From the NCBI GenBank assembly GCA_017542125.1, contig JAFXXU010000057.1:1-59933 (forward strand): a stretch of 59,933 bases of DNA, read 5' to 3'. Source of the DNA: Ruminococcus sp. Lineage in GTDB: Bacteria; Bacillota; Clostridia; Oscillospirales; Ruminococcaceae. Positions 24,859 through 33,350 of this stretch are shown here, piece by piece. A program made the position numbers and the translations under genes. The first letter of the stretch is position 1; each line of letters starts with the position of its first letter. The notes under the pieces were generated by a model, which worked only from the letters and a program-made list of their open reading frames with translations, searched no databases and was not told the DNA's origin.

Positions 24859-25797
24859 TTATGCCGCGGCTGCCTGAGCCTTAGCGGCTTTCTTCTTTTT
24901 TCTTCGCTGACGCAGGAAGGTTATCAGGAAATTGATACCCGTGCAGAAGGCTATGGCTATCAGCGTTGAGGGCCTTACTCTTACGGTGAGGGCGGCTGAG
25001 CCGTCGATCTTGTTTTCGTTGAAGCAGCAGCGGACGTCGGCGCGTTTGAGCTTCAGGGTGAAGATCAGGGCGATCTTCTCAAGCAGCCCGAAGACCAGCT
25101 TCTGCACCATACCGTAGTAGATCGCGGCCTCGTGGGCATCGAAGCGGCCTACCTCGCCTTGTATCTCAACGCCTTCAAAGCGTATGGCCTTGCAGAATTT
25201 CTTCACTGCCTTCCAGCCTATGGGGATATAGGGGCGGACTTTCTCGAACTTCTCTTTCAGAGCGGCGAGCTTGCCCTTGCCCTTTTCCTTGGGAGGCTTT
25301 TCGGCTTTTTCTTTTTTCTTTTTATCCTTACTTTCCTCCGGGGGGGCTTCGCTTTCGGAGGGCTCGTCCTTTTCTTCTTCGGGGCTGCTTTCCTCGGAGG
25401 TCTCGGATCCTTCGGCGGTCTCGGAGGCGCTTTCGGGCTCCGGTGCTTCATCGGGGGAGTCCTCAGCCGAGTCGGCAAACTTATCGAGGTCGGCCAGGAG
25501 GTCGTCGTCAAAGGAGTCGAGGGTCTCGGCGGGAGGGGCGTTCCGGGCGGGCTTTTTCTTACCGCTGCCCCTGGGGTAGAGGGTGAGGAAAAGCCATTTG
25601 GCTTTGATGCTTATCCCGGCGCTCCGGCTGGCTTCAAGGTGTATGGACACCGAAAAGTGCAGCAGGACTACTATCAGCACCAGCAGACCAAGCATCGTCC
25701 ACCAGAAGATATGGAAGTATATCAGCAGCGCGAATAGGGCGATCACCGCTAAGATGATGCCTATAAGCTTCAGCTTCTTTTTGATGTCGCTCACCAC
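24859..25797 (-). CDS. DUF2953-domain membrane protein
   Basis: A 312-residue protein: an N-terminal membrane hairpin (LIGIILAVIALFALLIYF; TMLGLLVLIVVLLHFSV), a long acidic, Glu/Ser-rich disordered stretch (~residues 85-165, ending in a Lys-rich run), the DUF2953 core (YIPIGWKAVKKFCKAIRFEG...) and a C-terminal basic tail. The function is unknown; the gene is a constant neighbour of scpB and ytfJ in Clostridia. It probably starts at GTG 25797; the ribosome site is weak, and coupling to scpB is possible. Confidence 0.8.
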   Translation of the reverse strand: MVSDIKKKLKLIGIILAVIALFALLIYFHIFWWTMLGLLVLIVVLLHFSVSIHLEASRSAGISIKAKWLFLTLYPRGSGKKKPARNAPPAETLDSFDDDLLADLDKFADSAEDSPDEAPEPESASETAEGSETSEESSPEEEKDEPSESEAPPEESKDKKKKEKAEKPPKEKGKGKLAALKEKFEKVRPYIPIGWKAVKKFCKAIRFEGVEIQGEVGRFDAHEAAIYYGMVQKLVFGLLEKIALIFTLKLKRADVRCCFNENKIDGSAALTVRVRPSTLIAIAFCTGINFLITFLRQRRKKKKAAKAQAAAA

Positions 25798-25821
25798 GCT
25801 TTCGTACTGAGTCCGGGGGGA

Positions 25822-26379
25822 TCATTCCTCCGCGGGGGCTTCGAGATCGTCGAAGCTGATCTGCTCCGACTGCTCGGGCAGCGGGGGCAGCTGTGACAGG
25901 CTTGAGATGCGGAAGCTCCGCAGGAAGCTGTCAGTGGTCTTGTAGGCGATGGGACGCCCGGGGAGCTCCAGCCTTCCGGCTTCGCAGATGAGACCCTTCT
26001 CGGCCAGGGAATTCACGGTGGAGGAGGAGTCAACGCCCCTGACGTTATCCACAAAGCTCTTGGTGACGGGCTGGTTGTAGGCGACTATCGCCAGGACTTC
26101 CATAGCCGCCGCCGAGAGAGCGGTGTTCTTTCTGATCTCAAAGGCTTCCTTGATCTGCTCGGAGAAGCAGAGCTTGGTGGCCAGCTGGTAGCAATCCTCC
26201 AGGGTGAGGAGCTGCAGGCCGCTGTCGGGGCGGGAGTATTTTTCCTCCAGCGCCTTGATGACTTCCTCCAGCTCACGGGGCTCGAAGCCTGCGGCAAGCG
26301 CCAGCCTTTCGCCCTCTATGGGTTCGCCGCCCGCAAAGAGTATGGCTTCGACGGCGGCTGTCTTTTCATTCAGATCCAT
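25822..26379 (-). CDS. scpB: Segregation and condensation protein B
   Basis: A 185-residue protein with two winged-helix domains (first: NEKTAAVEAILFAGGEPIEG; second: LAIVAYNQPVTKSFVDNVRG, typical ScpB). ScpB forms the SMC-kleisin condensin with ScpA and Smc. A disordered acidic tail (FDDLEAPAEE) ends it. The start ATG follows GAGGAAATAAA, directly behind scpA. Confidence 0.95.
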   Translation of the reverse strand: MDLNEKTAAVEAILFAGGEPIEGERLALAAGFEPRELEEVIKALEEKYSRPDSGLQLLTLEDCYQLATKLCFSEQIKEAFEIRKNTALSAAAMEVLAIVAYNQPVTKSFVDNVRGVDSSSTVNSLAEKGLICEAGRLELPGRPIAYKTTDSFLRSFRISSLSQLPPLPEQSEQISFDDLEAPAEE

Positions 26380-26380
26380 T

Positions 26381-27964
26381 TTATTTCCTCAGTTTCATAG
26401 CAAGCGAATAGCTGCGTTCTCCCGCTTCAAAGGGAGGGCGTCCCCAATAGTAGCGCCTGCCGTAGTAATTGGGCTTGAATTCAGCCGCGGGGGGCTCGGT
26501 AAAGCCGGCCAGCCTGATGAGCGTTTCAAGCTCGGCATCCGCCTCGGCGTAGGAGAGCACGCGCTCAGCGGGGGGGTCTTCCTGCGGCCCGGGTGTTTCC
26601 GATGCTTCCTCCGGAGCGGGGGTGGGCTCTTCGGGAGCCGGTCCCTCTGTGGCTTCGGGGAGCTCTATGGGCGCGAAGGCTGGGATGGCTTCTCTCTCGG
26701 CGGGGGGCTCGATAAGCATTACCGTCCGGGAGGTGAGCGCCAGCTGCACGGAAAAGGGCTTTACGGGCTTGTCCTCGGGGAGGGGCTCGCTTTCGGCGGG
26801 TTTATCTTCCACGGCGGGGAGGGGCTCGCTTTCGGCGGGTTTATCTTCCTCGGCGGGGAGGGGTTCGCTTTCGGCTGGTTTATCTTCCTCGGCGGGGAGG
26901 GGCTCGCTTTCGGCGGGTTTATCTTCCACGGCGGGGAGAGGCTCGCTTTCGGCGGGTTTGTCTTCCGCGGCGGGGAGGGGTTCGCTTTCGGCGGGTTTGT
27001 CTTCCACGGCGGGGAGGGGTTCGCTTTCGGCGGGTTTGTCTTCCGCGGCGGGGAGAGGGTCGCTTTGGGCGGGTTTGTCTTCCGCGGCGGGGAGGGGTTC
27101 GCTTTGAGCGGGTTTGTCTTCCACGGCGGGGAGGGGTTCGCTTTGAGCGGGTTTATCTTCCGCGGCGGGGAGGGGTTCGCTTTCGGCGGGCTTATCTTCC
27201 TCGGCGGGGAGGGGTTCGCTTACGCTTATTGTTATATTATCATCAAAGGGCGGGTCGCCCTCGCGGGGTTCGGCACGCAGCTCGATGACGGTGTTATCGT
27301 CGTTTAAACATATCCTGCCGGACTTGGTCAGTTCCAGCACGGCGAGGAACGCCGCGATGCGCTCGGAACGGTCCTCCATCCCGTCATAGAGGGCGGACAT
27401 ATCGAAATGCCCGACGGAGAACAGGCGGTGCAGGATATCGGTTATCTTGGACTCCACCGAAACTATGCGGTGGGAGACGATGGGCGAGAACATAGTTGCG
27501 CGCAGGGGCTTATACTCCTTGACCTTAGAGGATATGGCGGTGTAGGCGTCGAAGAGCTCCTGCTTGTCGTGCTCGCGGGTGTACTGCTTGTTTACGGGCA
27601 GCTTTACGGGCTCTCTGACGAAGATGAGCCCGCCGGCATAGCTCTCGCGGAGCATCTGTGCTGCCAGCTTGCAGACGGAGTATTCTATCAGGCTGCCCTG
27701 GAGCTCCTTTTTGAGCTCCTCTGCTTCCTCGGGCTGGGGGAGCAGGTAGCAGGTCTTGATATATATGAGCCGGGCGGCCATCTCCAGGAAATCGGCAGCC
27801 TGCTCGTAGTCCTTGACATCGAGGCCTTCTATATAGGTGAGGTACTGCTCCAGCAGCAGGCTGATCTCGATATCGTAGATATTCAGCTTGTGCTTGGTGA
27901 CGAGGTGCAGGAGCAGATCCAGGGGGCCCTCAAAGGTCTCGAGCTTGAATGATATGCTTTCCAT
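26381..27964 (-). CDS. scpA: Segregation and condensation protein A with a long repeat-rich tail
   Basis: The kleisin of the SMC complex. Residues 1-~245 are a full ScpA: N-terminal FKLETFEGPLDLLLHLVTKH, which binds the Smc neck, helical linker, and C-terminal winged helix (ESKITDILHRLFSVGHFDMS ... RICLNDDNTVIEL). Typical ScpA ends here at ~250 residues; this one goes on to 527. The extra part holds eleven 13-residue repeats (SEPLPAxEDKPAx), a Pro/Glu-rich stretch, and a conserved-looking end (YAEADAELETLIRL..., YYGRRYYWGRPPF). The start ATG follows GAGGGGGAT. Confidence 0.93.
   Translation of the reverse strand: MESISFKLETFEGPLDLLLHLVTKHKLNIYDIEISLLLEQYLTYIEGLDVKDYEQAADFLEMAARLIYIKTCYLLPQPEEAEELKKELQGSLIEYSVCKLAAQMLRESYAGGLIFVREPVKLPVNKQYTREHDKQELFDAYTAISSKVKEYKPLRATMFSPIVSHRIVSVESKITDILHRLFSVGHFDMSALYDGMEDRSERIAAFLAVLELTKSGRICLNDDNTVIELRAEPREGDPPFDDNITISVSEPLPAEEDKPAESEPLPAAEDKPAQSEPLPAVEDKPAQSEPLPAAEDKPAQSDPLPAAEDKPAESEPLPAVEDKPAESEPLPAAEDKPAESEPLPAVEDKPAESEPLPAEEDKPAESEPLPAEEDKPAESEPLPAVEDKPAESEPLPEDKPVKPFSVQLALTSRTVMLIEPPAEREAIPAFAPIELPEATEGPAPEEPTPAPEEASETPGPQEDPPAERVLSYAEADAELETLIRLAGFTEPPAAEFKPNYYGRRYYWGRPPFEAGERSYSLAMKLRK
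26792..27220 (-). repeat. 39-bp minisatellite inside scpA
   Basis: Eleven exact-length units of 39 bp (429 bp), each coding SEPLPA(E/A/V)EDKPA(E/Q), plus a partial twelfth down to about 26765. Units differ by a few bases, so copy number is free to change in frame without breaking the protein. Confidence 0.95.
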
Positions 27965-27977
27965 ATCCCCCTCGATT

Positions 27978-28649
27978 CTAGCCGATCAGCGACTTGGCGA
28001 TGGGGTCTACCCAGAAGGTGAACTTGTCGATCAGCCAGAACATACCGTCCTGGACCCAGCCGAGGGGCTTGTCGAGGGCGCCGCTGATGAGCAGGAGGAG
28101 GAAGCCGAGAGATATATATAGCTGATTCTCGGCCATGAACTTATCTACCTTGGGCGGGGTGAAATAGCTGAGTATCTTAGAGCCGTCAAGAGGCGGGATA
28201 GGTATGAGATTAAAGGCAGCGAGGCCGACGTTAATGAGGGTAAAATACTGGAATATGAGATATCCCCACATAAGGCCCTCATTATCGGGGTTAGAGATAT
28301 ATGCTGCGAGCATAAACTTATAGATGATCATACCGAAGATACCGAGTATGACATTTGCGATAGGGCCTGCGGCGGCGGTGATGGCCATACCCTTACGGGA
28401 CTTCTTGAAATTAAGGGCATTGACCTGGACGGGCCTGCCCCAGCCGAAGCCTGTGAAGAAGATGCAGATCGCGCCGACGGGATCGATATGGGCGAGGGGG
28501 TTAAGGGTCAGTCTATGCTGATAGCTTGGGGTATCATCGCCGAGTTTATCGGCAGCCCAGGCATGGGCGAACTCATGGAAGGGGATAGCCATAAATATAA
28601 CGATCAGTTTTACGCCATACTTAAGGACATCCTGTTGTGTAAGACTCAT
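27978..28649 (-). CDS. Site-2-protease family (M50) membrane metalloprotease
   Basis: A 223-residue membrane protein with the zinc motif HExxH in AIPFHEFAHAWAADKLGDD and the second-ligand motif NLIPIPPLDGSKIL. Small S2P-like proteases of this type lie upstream of scpAB in many Firmicutes; the substrate is unknown. First gene of the operon, with promoter at 28679-28707. The ribosome site is GGAGGATCAAA. Confidence 0.92.
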   Translation of the reverse strand: MSLTQQDVLKYGVKLIVIFMAIPFHEFAHAWAADKLGDDTPSYQHRLTLNPLAHIDPVGAICIFFTGFGWGRPVQVNALNFKKSRKGMAITAAAGPIANVILGIFGMIIYKFMLAAYISNPDNEGLMWGYLIFQYFTLINVGLAAFNLIPIPPLDGSKILSYFTPPKVDKFMAENQLYISLGFLLLLISGALDKPLGWVQDGMFWLIDKFTFWVDPIAKSLIG

Positions 28650-28678
28650 TTTGATCCTCCATAGAAAATATATACATT

Positions 28679-28707
28679 ATTATATCACACTTCGGGCAAT
28701 AATGCAA
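28679..28707 (-). promoter_or_regulatory. Promoter of the S2P-scpAB-dacF operon
   Basis: Read on the minus strand: TTGCAT (28707-28702), 17 bp, TATAAT (28684-28679). It is the only good promoter seen ahead of the minus-strand block 28649-22004. Confidence 0.8.
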
Positions 28708-28735
28708 GTGATTTTGGGAAAAAAGGGGGAGATGC

Positions 28736-29065
28736 ACTGCAGAAGCCGAGCGTCAGGGCACAAAGCTCATAGACCGCGGGTCAATCTTTATTCCTCGGCT
28801 TCGCTCGGAATAAAGCGGGGGCGCGGTCAGCCCCCTGGCGGGGGGTCAAGGGGGCGGAGCCACCCTTGCAGGGCTCGGGACAGAGTCCCGTTCGGGGCGA
28901 AGCCCCGACCAAAGGCGCTGCGCCCAAAGAAACAAAGGGACACCCCTTCGTGTTTCATCACTATGTAACAAGGGACAAACAATCCCGCAGCGCCGCGAGC
29001 TCCTGTGCCTCTCCGCAGACACAGGAAGAGCGGGCGAGCTCAGCTCGCAAGCGATTTACGTACGG
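28736..29065 (-). repeat. Mosaic GC-rich repeat, block A (inverted relative to block B)
   Basis: Its reverse complement closely matches 47770-48060: AAATCGCTTGCGAG, CTCTTCCTGTGT, GGGATNGTTTGTCCCTTG, GGGGTGTCCCTTTG, GCAGCGCCTTTGGTCGG and CCGCTTTATTCCGAGCGAAG follow in the same order. It contains several hairpins but no credible gene. The A and B blocks face each other across ~19 kb. Confidence 0.85.
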
Positions 29066-29100
29066 TAGCTCACCGAATTTCGGTCGGTAAGGGGCGTCCC

Positions 29101-29480
29101 GCCCGAACTATCGCATTGGTCGACAGAATAGGAGCGCGCCCAGTTTCGGGGGCTTTCCGGTCGCCCCCGAACCCCTTCGGGCACGCCCCGCCGATCGCAC
29201 TGGTCGGCAGGCTGAGCGCACGCCCAGTTTCGGGGGCTTTCCGGTCGCCCCCGAGCCCCTTCGGGCACGCCCCGCCAATCGCACTGGTCGGCAGGCTAAG
29301 CGCACGCCCAGTTTCGGGGGCTTTCCGGTCGCCCCCCGAACCCCTTCGGGCACGCCCCGCCAATCGCACTGGTCGGCAGGCTAAGCGCGCGCCCAGTTTC
29401 GGGGGCTTTCCGGTCGCCCCCGAGCCCCTTCGGGCACGCTCCGCCAATCGCACTGGTCGGCAGGCCGGGAGCACGCCCCG
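29101..29480 (+). repeat. 84-bp tandem repeat array
   Basis: Four units about 84 bp long plus partial ends. The marker CAGTTTCGGGGGCTTTCCGG begins at 29141, 29225, 29309 and 29394; each unit also has CCCCTTCGGGCACGCCCCGCC and ATCGCACTGGTCGGCAGGCT. One related unit occurs alone at ~57800-57870. Open frames run through it on both strands because the unit is a multiple of three, but they have repeat-only sequences and no ribosome sites. Confidence 0.92.
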
Positions 29481-29707
29481 CTTTATTCCGAGCGAAGCTG
29501 AAGAAGAAAGATCGACCTCGCAGTTTTGGCCTTTGTGCCTTGATGCTTGCTTTGCCGTGAAAAAAATAGAAAAGGTTAAAAAAATAATACAAAAAAGCCA
29601 CGCCCGCCCCTTGCCTTTTTGGATGAAATGTGCTATAATGATTAAAACTGTGCATCGTCAGTTTTTGCGGCTTTGCCGCCAGTATATTGTAAAGGAGTAG
29701 GTTATTT
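29481..29707 (+). promoter_or_regulatory. Leader and promoter of cellobiose phosphorylase
   Basis: The promoter is TTGCCT (29611-29616), 17 bp, TATAAT (29634-29639), with AAAGGAG before the start codon. Upstream, modules CCGCTTTATTCCGAGCGAAGC and GGCCTTTGTGCCTTGATG are shared with the leaders at 47.99-48.05 kb and 57.92 kb respectively. Confidence 0.7.
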
Positions 29708-32125
29708 ATGCAGTACGGTTATTTTGACCTCGAAAACAAAGAGTATGTCATTACCCGCCCCGATACCCCCGCGCCTTGGGCTAATTACCTCGGTTCACCT
29801 GAGTACGGCGCTATCGTGTCCAATAACGCAGGAGGTTACAGCTTTGTGAAAAGCGGCGCTAACGGTCGTATCGCCCGCTACCGCTTTAATTCTATGATGG
29901 CTCTCCCCGGCAGATATGTCTATATCAGAGACAATGATAAGAATGACTATTGGTCCGCCTCCTGGCAGCCCGTGGGCAAGCCCCTCGATCAGTACAAGAG
30001 CAAGTGCCACCACGGTACCGCTTACACTACCATCAAGGCTTGCTATTCCAAGATCCACAGTGAGGTAACTTACTATGTTCCCCTCAACAAGACCTACGAG
30101 GTTTGGAGGGCTAAGATCAAGAACAATTCCGAGACCACCAGGAGCCTTTCGCTCTTCGGTTTCGTTGAGTTCACCAACGAGAACAACTACGAGCAGGATC
30201 AGGTAAACCTCCAGTACACCCTGTTCATCACCCGTACAAGCTTTGAAAACGGCAATATGATCGTTCAGCATATCAACGAGAACTCCGGCAAGGATGCTTC
30301 CGGTTCCAATCACCGCGAGAGATTCTTCGGTATGGTGGGCGCTCCCGTTTCCGCCTGCAACGGTAATCTTGACAGCTTCATCGGCTCTTACAGGACTTAC
30401 TCCAACCCCGTTGCGGTGGAGAGAGGCTTCTGCGACAACAAGATGAACTACAACTCCAACGCCTGCGGCGCTCTCCAGAGCGAGGTTATGCTGGCTCCTC
30501 AGGAGGAGGTAGAGCTTATCTACATCCTCGGTCAGAAGGATCCCACCACTGCAAAGGCTATCCTTGACGAGTACAAGGCTGCCGGCAAGGTGGATGCAGA
30601 GCTCAAGGAGCTGGTGGATTACTGGCACGGTCAGCTGGACAACTTCAAGGTAGAGACCCCCTCGCCCGAGTTCAACAACATGGTGAACGTATGGAACGCT
30701 TATCAGTGCTTCATCACCTTTATCTGGTCGAGAGCGGCTTCCTTCATTTACTGCGGTCTGAGAAACGGCTACGGCTACCGCGACACCGTTCAGGACATTC
30801 AGGGTATCATCCACATCAATCCCGAGCTGGCGGCTGAGAAGATCAGATTTATGCTCTCGGCACAGGTTTCCAACGGCGGCGGTCTGCCTCTGGTCAAGTT
30901 TGACCACAATGCGGGTCACGAGACCTGTCCCGACGAGAACGACGAGAACAGCGTTTACGCGAAGCAGACGGGTCATCCCTCTTACAGAGCGGACGATGCG
31001 CTGTGGCTGTTCCCCACTGTACTGAAGTACATCGGCGAGACCGGCAACAAGGCATTCCTGGATGAGGTCATCGTTTATGCTGAAGAGGGCGGCGGAGAGG
31101 CCACTGTTTACGAGCATCTGAAGAACGCTATCCGCTTCTCGCAGGAAAGGCTGGGCGCTCACAAGATGCCTGCAGGTCTCCACGCTGACTGGAACGACTG
31201 TCTGAGAATGGGCAAGAAGGGCGAGAGCACCTTCGTAGCATTCCAGCTCTACTACGCTATGAGCGTTATGAAGAAGTGGGCTGAGGAGAAGAACGACAGC
31301 GAGTACATCGCATATCTGGACAAGGCACAGGCTGAGTTGGGCAAGTCCCTCTCCGACTGCTGGGACGAGGACAGATTTATCAGAGGCATCCGCGAGGACG
31401 GCGTGATCGTCGGCGCGAAGAAGGATCCCGAGGCTTCCATGTGGCTCAATCCTCAGAGCTGGGCGGTAATTTCCGGCTTTGCCTCCAAGGAGCAGGGCGA
31501 GACCGCTATGGAGAGCGTTCACGAGATACTGAACACTCCTTACGGCGTAAAGCTGCTTGAGCCTCCTTATGTTGACCACTACTTTGACGGTGCGCTCATG
31601 CACATCTTCAACCCCGATACCAAGGAGAACGGCGGTATCTTCTCGCAGACCCAGGGCTGGGCTATCCTGGCAGAGTCGCTGCTTGGCCACGGTAACAGGG
31701 CCTTTGAGTACTTCCTGGAGAGCTCGCCTGCTTCCATGAACGCCAAGGCCGAGCAGAGAGTGCTGGAGCCCTACGTTCACGGTCAGTTCACCGAGAGCAA
31801 GCGCTCGCCCTACGCCGGCAGATCTCACGTTCACTGGCTGACGGGTACCGGCTCCACCGTAATGGTAGGCTGCGTTGAGGGTATCTGCGGTATGAGACCC
31901 AACGCTGACGGTCTTGTTATCGACCCGGCTATCCCCGCAGAGTGGGACGGCTTCAAGATCGAGAAGACCTTCCGCGGCAAGCGTGTCAAGATCGACATCC
32001 AGAACCCGGATCACGTTCAGTCGGGTGTTAAGTCGATGACAGTCAACGGTGAAAAGGTTGAGGGCAACTTCCTCTGCCAGTGCAAGCTGACTGATGTTAC
32101 TGAGGTAACGGTAGTAATGGGATAA
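29708..32125 (+). CDS. cbp: Cellobiose phosphorylase (GH94)
   Basis: An 805-residue cytoplasmic enzyme of normal family length. It splits cellobiose with phosphate into glucose 1-phosphate and glucose, saving ATP. The N-terminal beta-sandwich (MQYGYFDLENKEYVITRPD) is followed by an (alpha/alpha)6 barrel with GYGYRDTVQDIQGI and the acid Asp in LHADWNDCLRMG, then the jelly-roll end. The lack of a signal peptide fits uptake of cellodextrins. Codon use (AAC, TAC, GAG, CTC) looks optimised for high expression. It is monocistronic, with its own promoter and terminator. Confidence 0.97.
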   Translation: MQYGYFDLENKEYVITRPDTPAPWANYLGSPEYGAIVSNNAGGYSFVKSGANGRIARYRFNSMMALPGRYVYIRDNDKNDYWSASWQPVGKPLDQYKSKCHHGTAYTTIKACYSKIHSEVTYYVPLNKTYEVWRAKIKNNSETTRSLSLFGFVEFTNENNYEQDQVNLQYTLFITRTSFENGNMIVQHINENSGKDASGSNHRERFFGMVGAPVSACNGNLDSFIGSYRTYSNPVAVERGFCDNKMNYNSNACGALQSEVMLAPQEEVELIYILGQKDPTTAKAILDEYKAAGKVDAELKELVDYWHGQLDNFKVETPSPEFNNMVNVWNAYQCFITFIWSRAASFIYCGLRNGYGYRDTVQDIQGIIHINPELAAEKIRFMLSAQVSNGGGLPLVKFDHNAGHETCPDENDENSVYAKQTGHPSYRADDALWLFPTVLKYIGETGNKAFLDEVIVYAEEGGGEATVYEHLKNAIRFSQERLGAHKMPAGLHADWNDCLRMGKKGESTFVAFQLYYAMSVMKKWAEEKNDSEYIAYLDKAQAELGKSLSDCWDEDRFIRGIREDGVIVGAKKDPEASMWLNPQSWAVISGFASKEQGETAMESVHEILNTPYGVKLLEPPYVDHYFDGALMHIFNPDTKENGGIFSQTQGWAILAESLLGHGNRAFEYFLESSPASMNAKAEQRVLEPYVHGQFTESKRSPYAGRSHVHWLTGTGSTVMVGCVEGICGMRPNADGLVIDPAIPAEWDGFKIEKTFRGKRVKIDIQNPDHVQSGVKSMTVNGEKVEGNFLCQCKLTDVTEVTVVMG

Positions 32126-32153
32126 TACCGATATCCTATTAGGCATACAGGGA

Positions 32154-32185
32154 GCGCCTGTCCGAGAAATCGGACAGGCGCTTTT
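32154..32185 (+). terminator. Terminator after cellobiose phosphorylase
   Basis: GCGCCTGTCCGA-GAAA-TCGGACAGGCGC followed by TTTTG. A near copy lies after the XRE gene at 33231-33258. Confidence 0.9.
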
Positions 32186-32191
32186 GCGTGA

Positions 32192-32207
32192 GGGCAAAAT
32201 TTTGGAC
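32192..32207. promoter_or_regulatory. GTAC-N8-GGAC motif, degenerate copy
   Basis: GGGC-AAAATTTT-GGAC. It lies between the paired terminators at the same relative place as the better copy at 33276-33291 (GTAC-ATAAATTA-GGAC). Confidence 0.45.
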
Positions 32208-32232
32208 TGCAAAGTGCAGTGGGGATAAGAAA

Positions 32233-32265
32233 GCACCTGTCCGGATATTTGGACAGGCGCGGTTT
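32233..32265. terminator. Terminator of first SHOCT gene
   Basis: GCACCTGTCC-GGATATTT-GGACAGGCGC, with a T run after it on the plus strand and AGAAAGC on the other side. An almost identical hairpin ends the second SHOCT gene at 33317-33344. Confidence 0.75.
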
Positions 32266-32862
32266 TTATATGCCGAGGATCTGTTTCTTTTTGGCGTTGT
32301 ATTCTTCCTCGGTTATCGCGCCGCAGTCGAGGAGTTCTTTAAGCTCTTTGATCTGCGATGACACACTTTCAGATTTTTGTTCAACAGGACGATATGGTTT
32401 TTCTTTGTCATTCGGATACTGATTCTGGTTAATTGCGTTTTGCGAAAGAGAATACGGCAGTTGAACCGCACAAATAATAATGCCGATTATATTAAGGAAA
32501 AAGCCCCACCAAAAGCCGTTGTTTTCCTCAATTGGATAACCTTTGGATTCCATAATTTTTTCACAGATAACGCCGATAATAGAACTTGCTGTTAAACCTG
32601 ATATGATAGAAATCAGAACAATTTTCGCTTCATTATCTTTAATTGCGCCTGCTCCTACAAGAATTACAATTAGAATAAGTAAGGAAAAAAACACAACAGG
32701 TACAAAAGTCTTCTTCCGTTTTTTGTTAGCGAAAGAATTAATTTTTACGAAATTCTTTTTATATATAAATATTGCCGTAAGAATAACTGCCAGAGGAATA
32801 AAAGTTATAATAAAATCCCCAACAGAAGCTTTATTAGATGCTAATTGTATCATAAACATCAT
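32266..32862 (-). CDS. Membrane protein with C-terminal SHOCT domain (1)
   Basis: A 198-residue protein with four or so hydrophobic segments (FIITFIPLAVILTAIFIY; VPVVFFSLLILIVILVGAG; IVLISIISGLTASSIIGVI; WWGFFLNIIGIIICAVQL), a polar linker and a C-terminal SHOCT motif (IKELKELLDCGAITEEEYNA). SHOCT is a short helical domain at the ends of many bacterial proteins, perhaps for oligomerisation. The gene is AT-rich compared with its neighbours. The ribosome site is AAGGAGG. It is divergent from the XRE gene. Confidence 0.75.
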   Translation of the reverse strand: MMFMIQLASNKASVGDFIITFIPLAVILTAIFIYKKNFVKINSFANKKRKKTFVPVVFFSLLILIVILVGAGAIKDNEAKIVLISIISGLTASSIIGVICEKIMESKGYPIEENNGFWWGFFLNIIGIIICAVQLPYSLSQNAINQNQYPNDKEKPYRPVEQKSESVSSQIKELKELLDCGAITEEEYNAKKKQILGI

Positions 32863-33002
32863 CGTACTCTCCCTCCTTACTGTTATGCATTTATATAGAT
32901 GCTTCTAAAAGCAGTATAGCATTTATTTGAGTGCATTACAAGAGCATCTATACGAATTCATGATAAAATCTACATAACGTACAAATCACTTGGAGGTATT
33001 TT

Positions 33003-33221
33003 ATGTATTATTATCAGCGAATTCGTGATATGAGGGAGGATAATGATATGTCACAGCAGCAGGTCGCAGAGCTGCTTGAAATAACCCGTCAGCAATACCA
33101 GCTCTACGAGTCCGGGAAGAGGGAGATGCCGATGCATTTGTTTGTGGTGCTGGCGAAGCATTACAATGTGTCGCTGGATTATCTGGCGGGGCTGTGTCAA
33201 TGCAAGAAACCGTTGGGATAA
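33003..33221 (+). CDS. XRE-family transcriptional regulator
   Basis: A 72-residue protein consisting of one Cro/CI-type helix-turn-helix (DMSQQQVAELLEITRQQYQLYE, FVVLAKHYNVSLDYLAG). The start ATG follows TTGGAGGTATTTT. It lies between two SHOCT-domain membrane protein genes, divergent from one and convergent with the other, and may regulate them. There is no separate ligand domain. Confidence 0.88.
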   Translation: MYYYQRIRDMREDNDMSQQQVAELLEITRQQYQLYESGKREMPMHLFVVLAKHYNVSLDYLAGLCQCKKPLG

Positions 33222-33230
33222 ATAAGCAGC

Positions 33231-33258
33231 GCCTGTCCGAAAATTCGGACAGGCACTT
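33231..33258 (+). terminator. Terminator of XRE gene
   Basis: GCCTGTCCGA-AAA-TTCGGACAGGC followed by ACTTTTG; duplicate in structure and sequence of the one at 32154-32185. Confidence 0.85.
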
Positions 33259-33275
33259 TTGCGTGTGCGGTATGT

Positions 33276-33291
33276 GTACATAAATTAGGAC
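33276..33291. promoter_or_regulatory. GTAC-N8-GGAC motif
   Basis: GTAC-ATAAATTA-GGAC, perfect copy of the dispersed 16-bp motif, between two terminators. Confidence 0.6.
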
Positions 33292-33316
33292 TGCAAATCG
33301 TAGTGGGTATAAGAAA

Positions 33317-33349
33317 GCACCTGTCCGGATATTTGGACAGGTGCTGGTT
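33317..33349. terminator. Terminator of second SHOCT gene
   Basis: GCACCTGTCC-GGATATTT-GGACAGGTGC with T run on the plus side; the twin of 32233-32265. Confidence 0.8.
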
Positions 33350-33350
33350 T

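Noticed and set aside
26204-27307. Gly/Phe-rich repeat protein (GGFVFHGGEGFAFGG-type) on the plus strand
   Set aside because: It is the antisense reading of the scpA 39-bp repeats; no start signal.
29101-29480. CRISPR array
   Set aside because: Units are contiguous and wholly repetitive, with no unique spacers, and no cas genes are present anywhere in the window.
29005-29700. Repeat proteins (SARPVSGAFRSPP- or PKLGARLACRPVRL-type) in the 84-bp array
   Set aside because: The unit is a multiple of three and G+C-rich, so frames stay open on both strands; no ribosome site and no match to any domain.
29795-32236. 813-codon minus-strand frame opposite cellobiose phosphorylase
   Set aside because: Shadow of a strongly codon-biased gene; the plus strand carries GH94 motifs.
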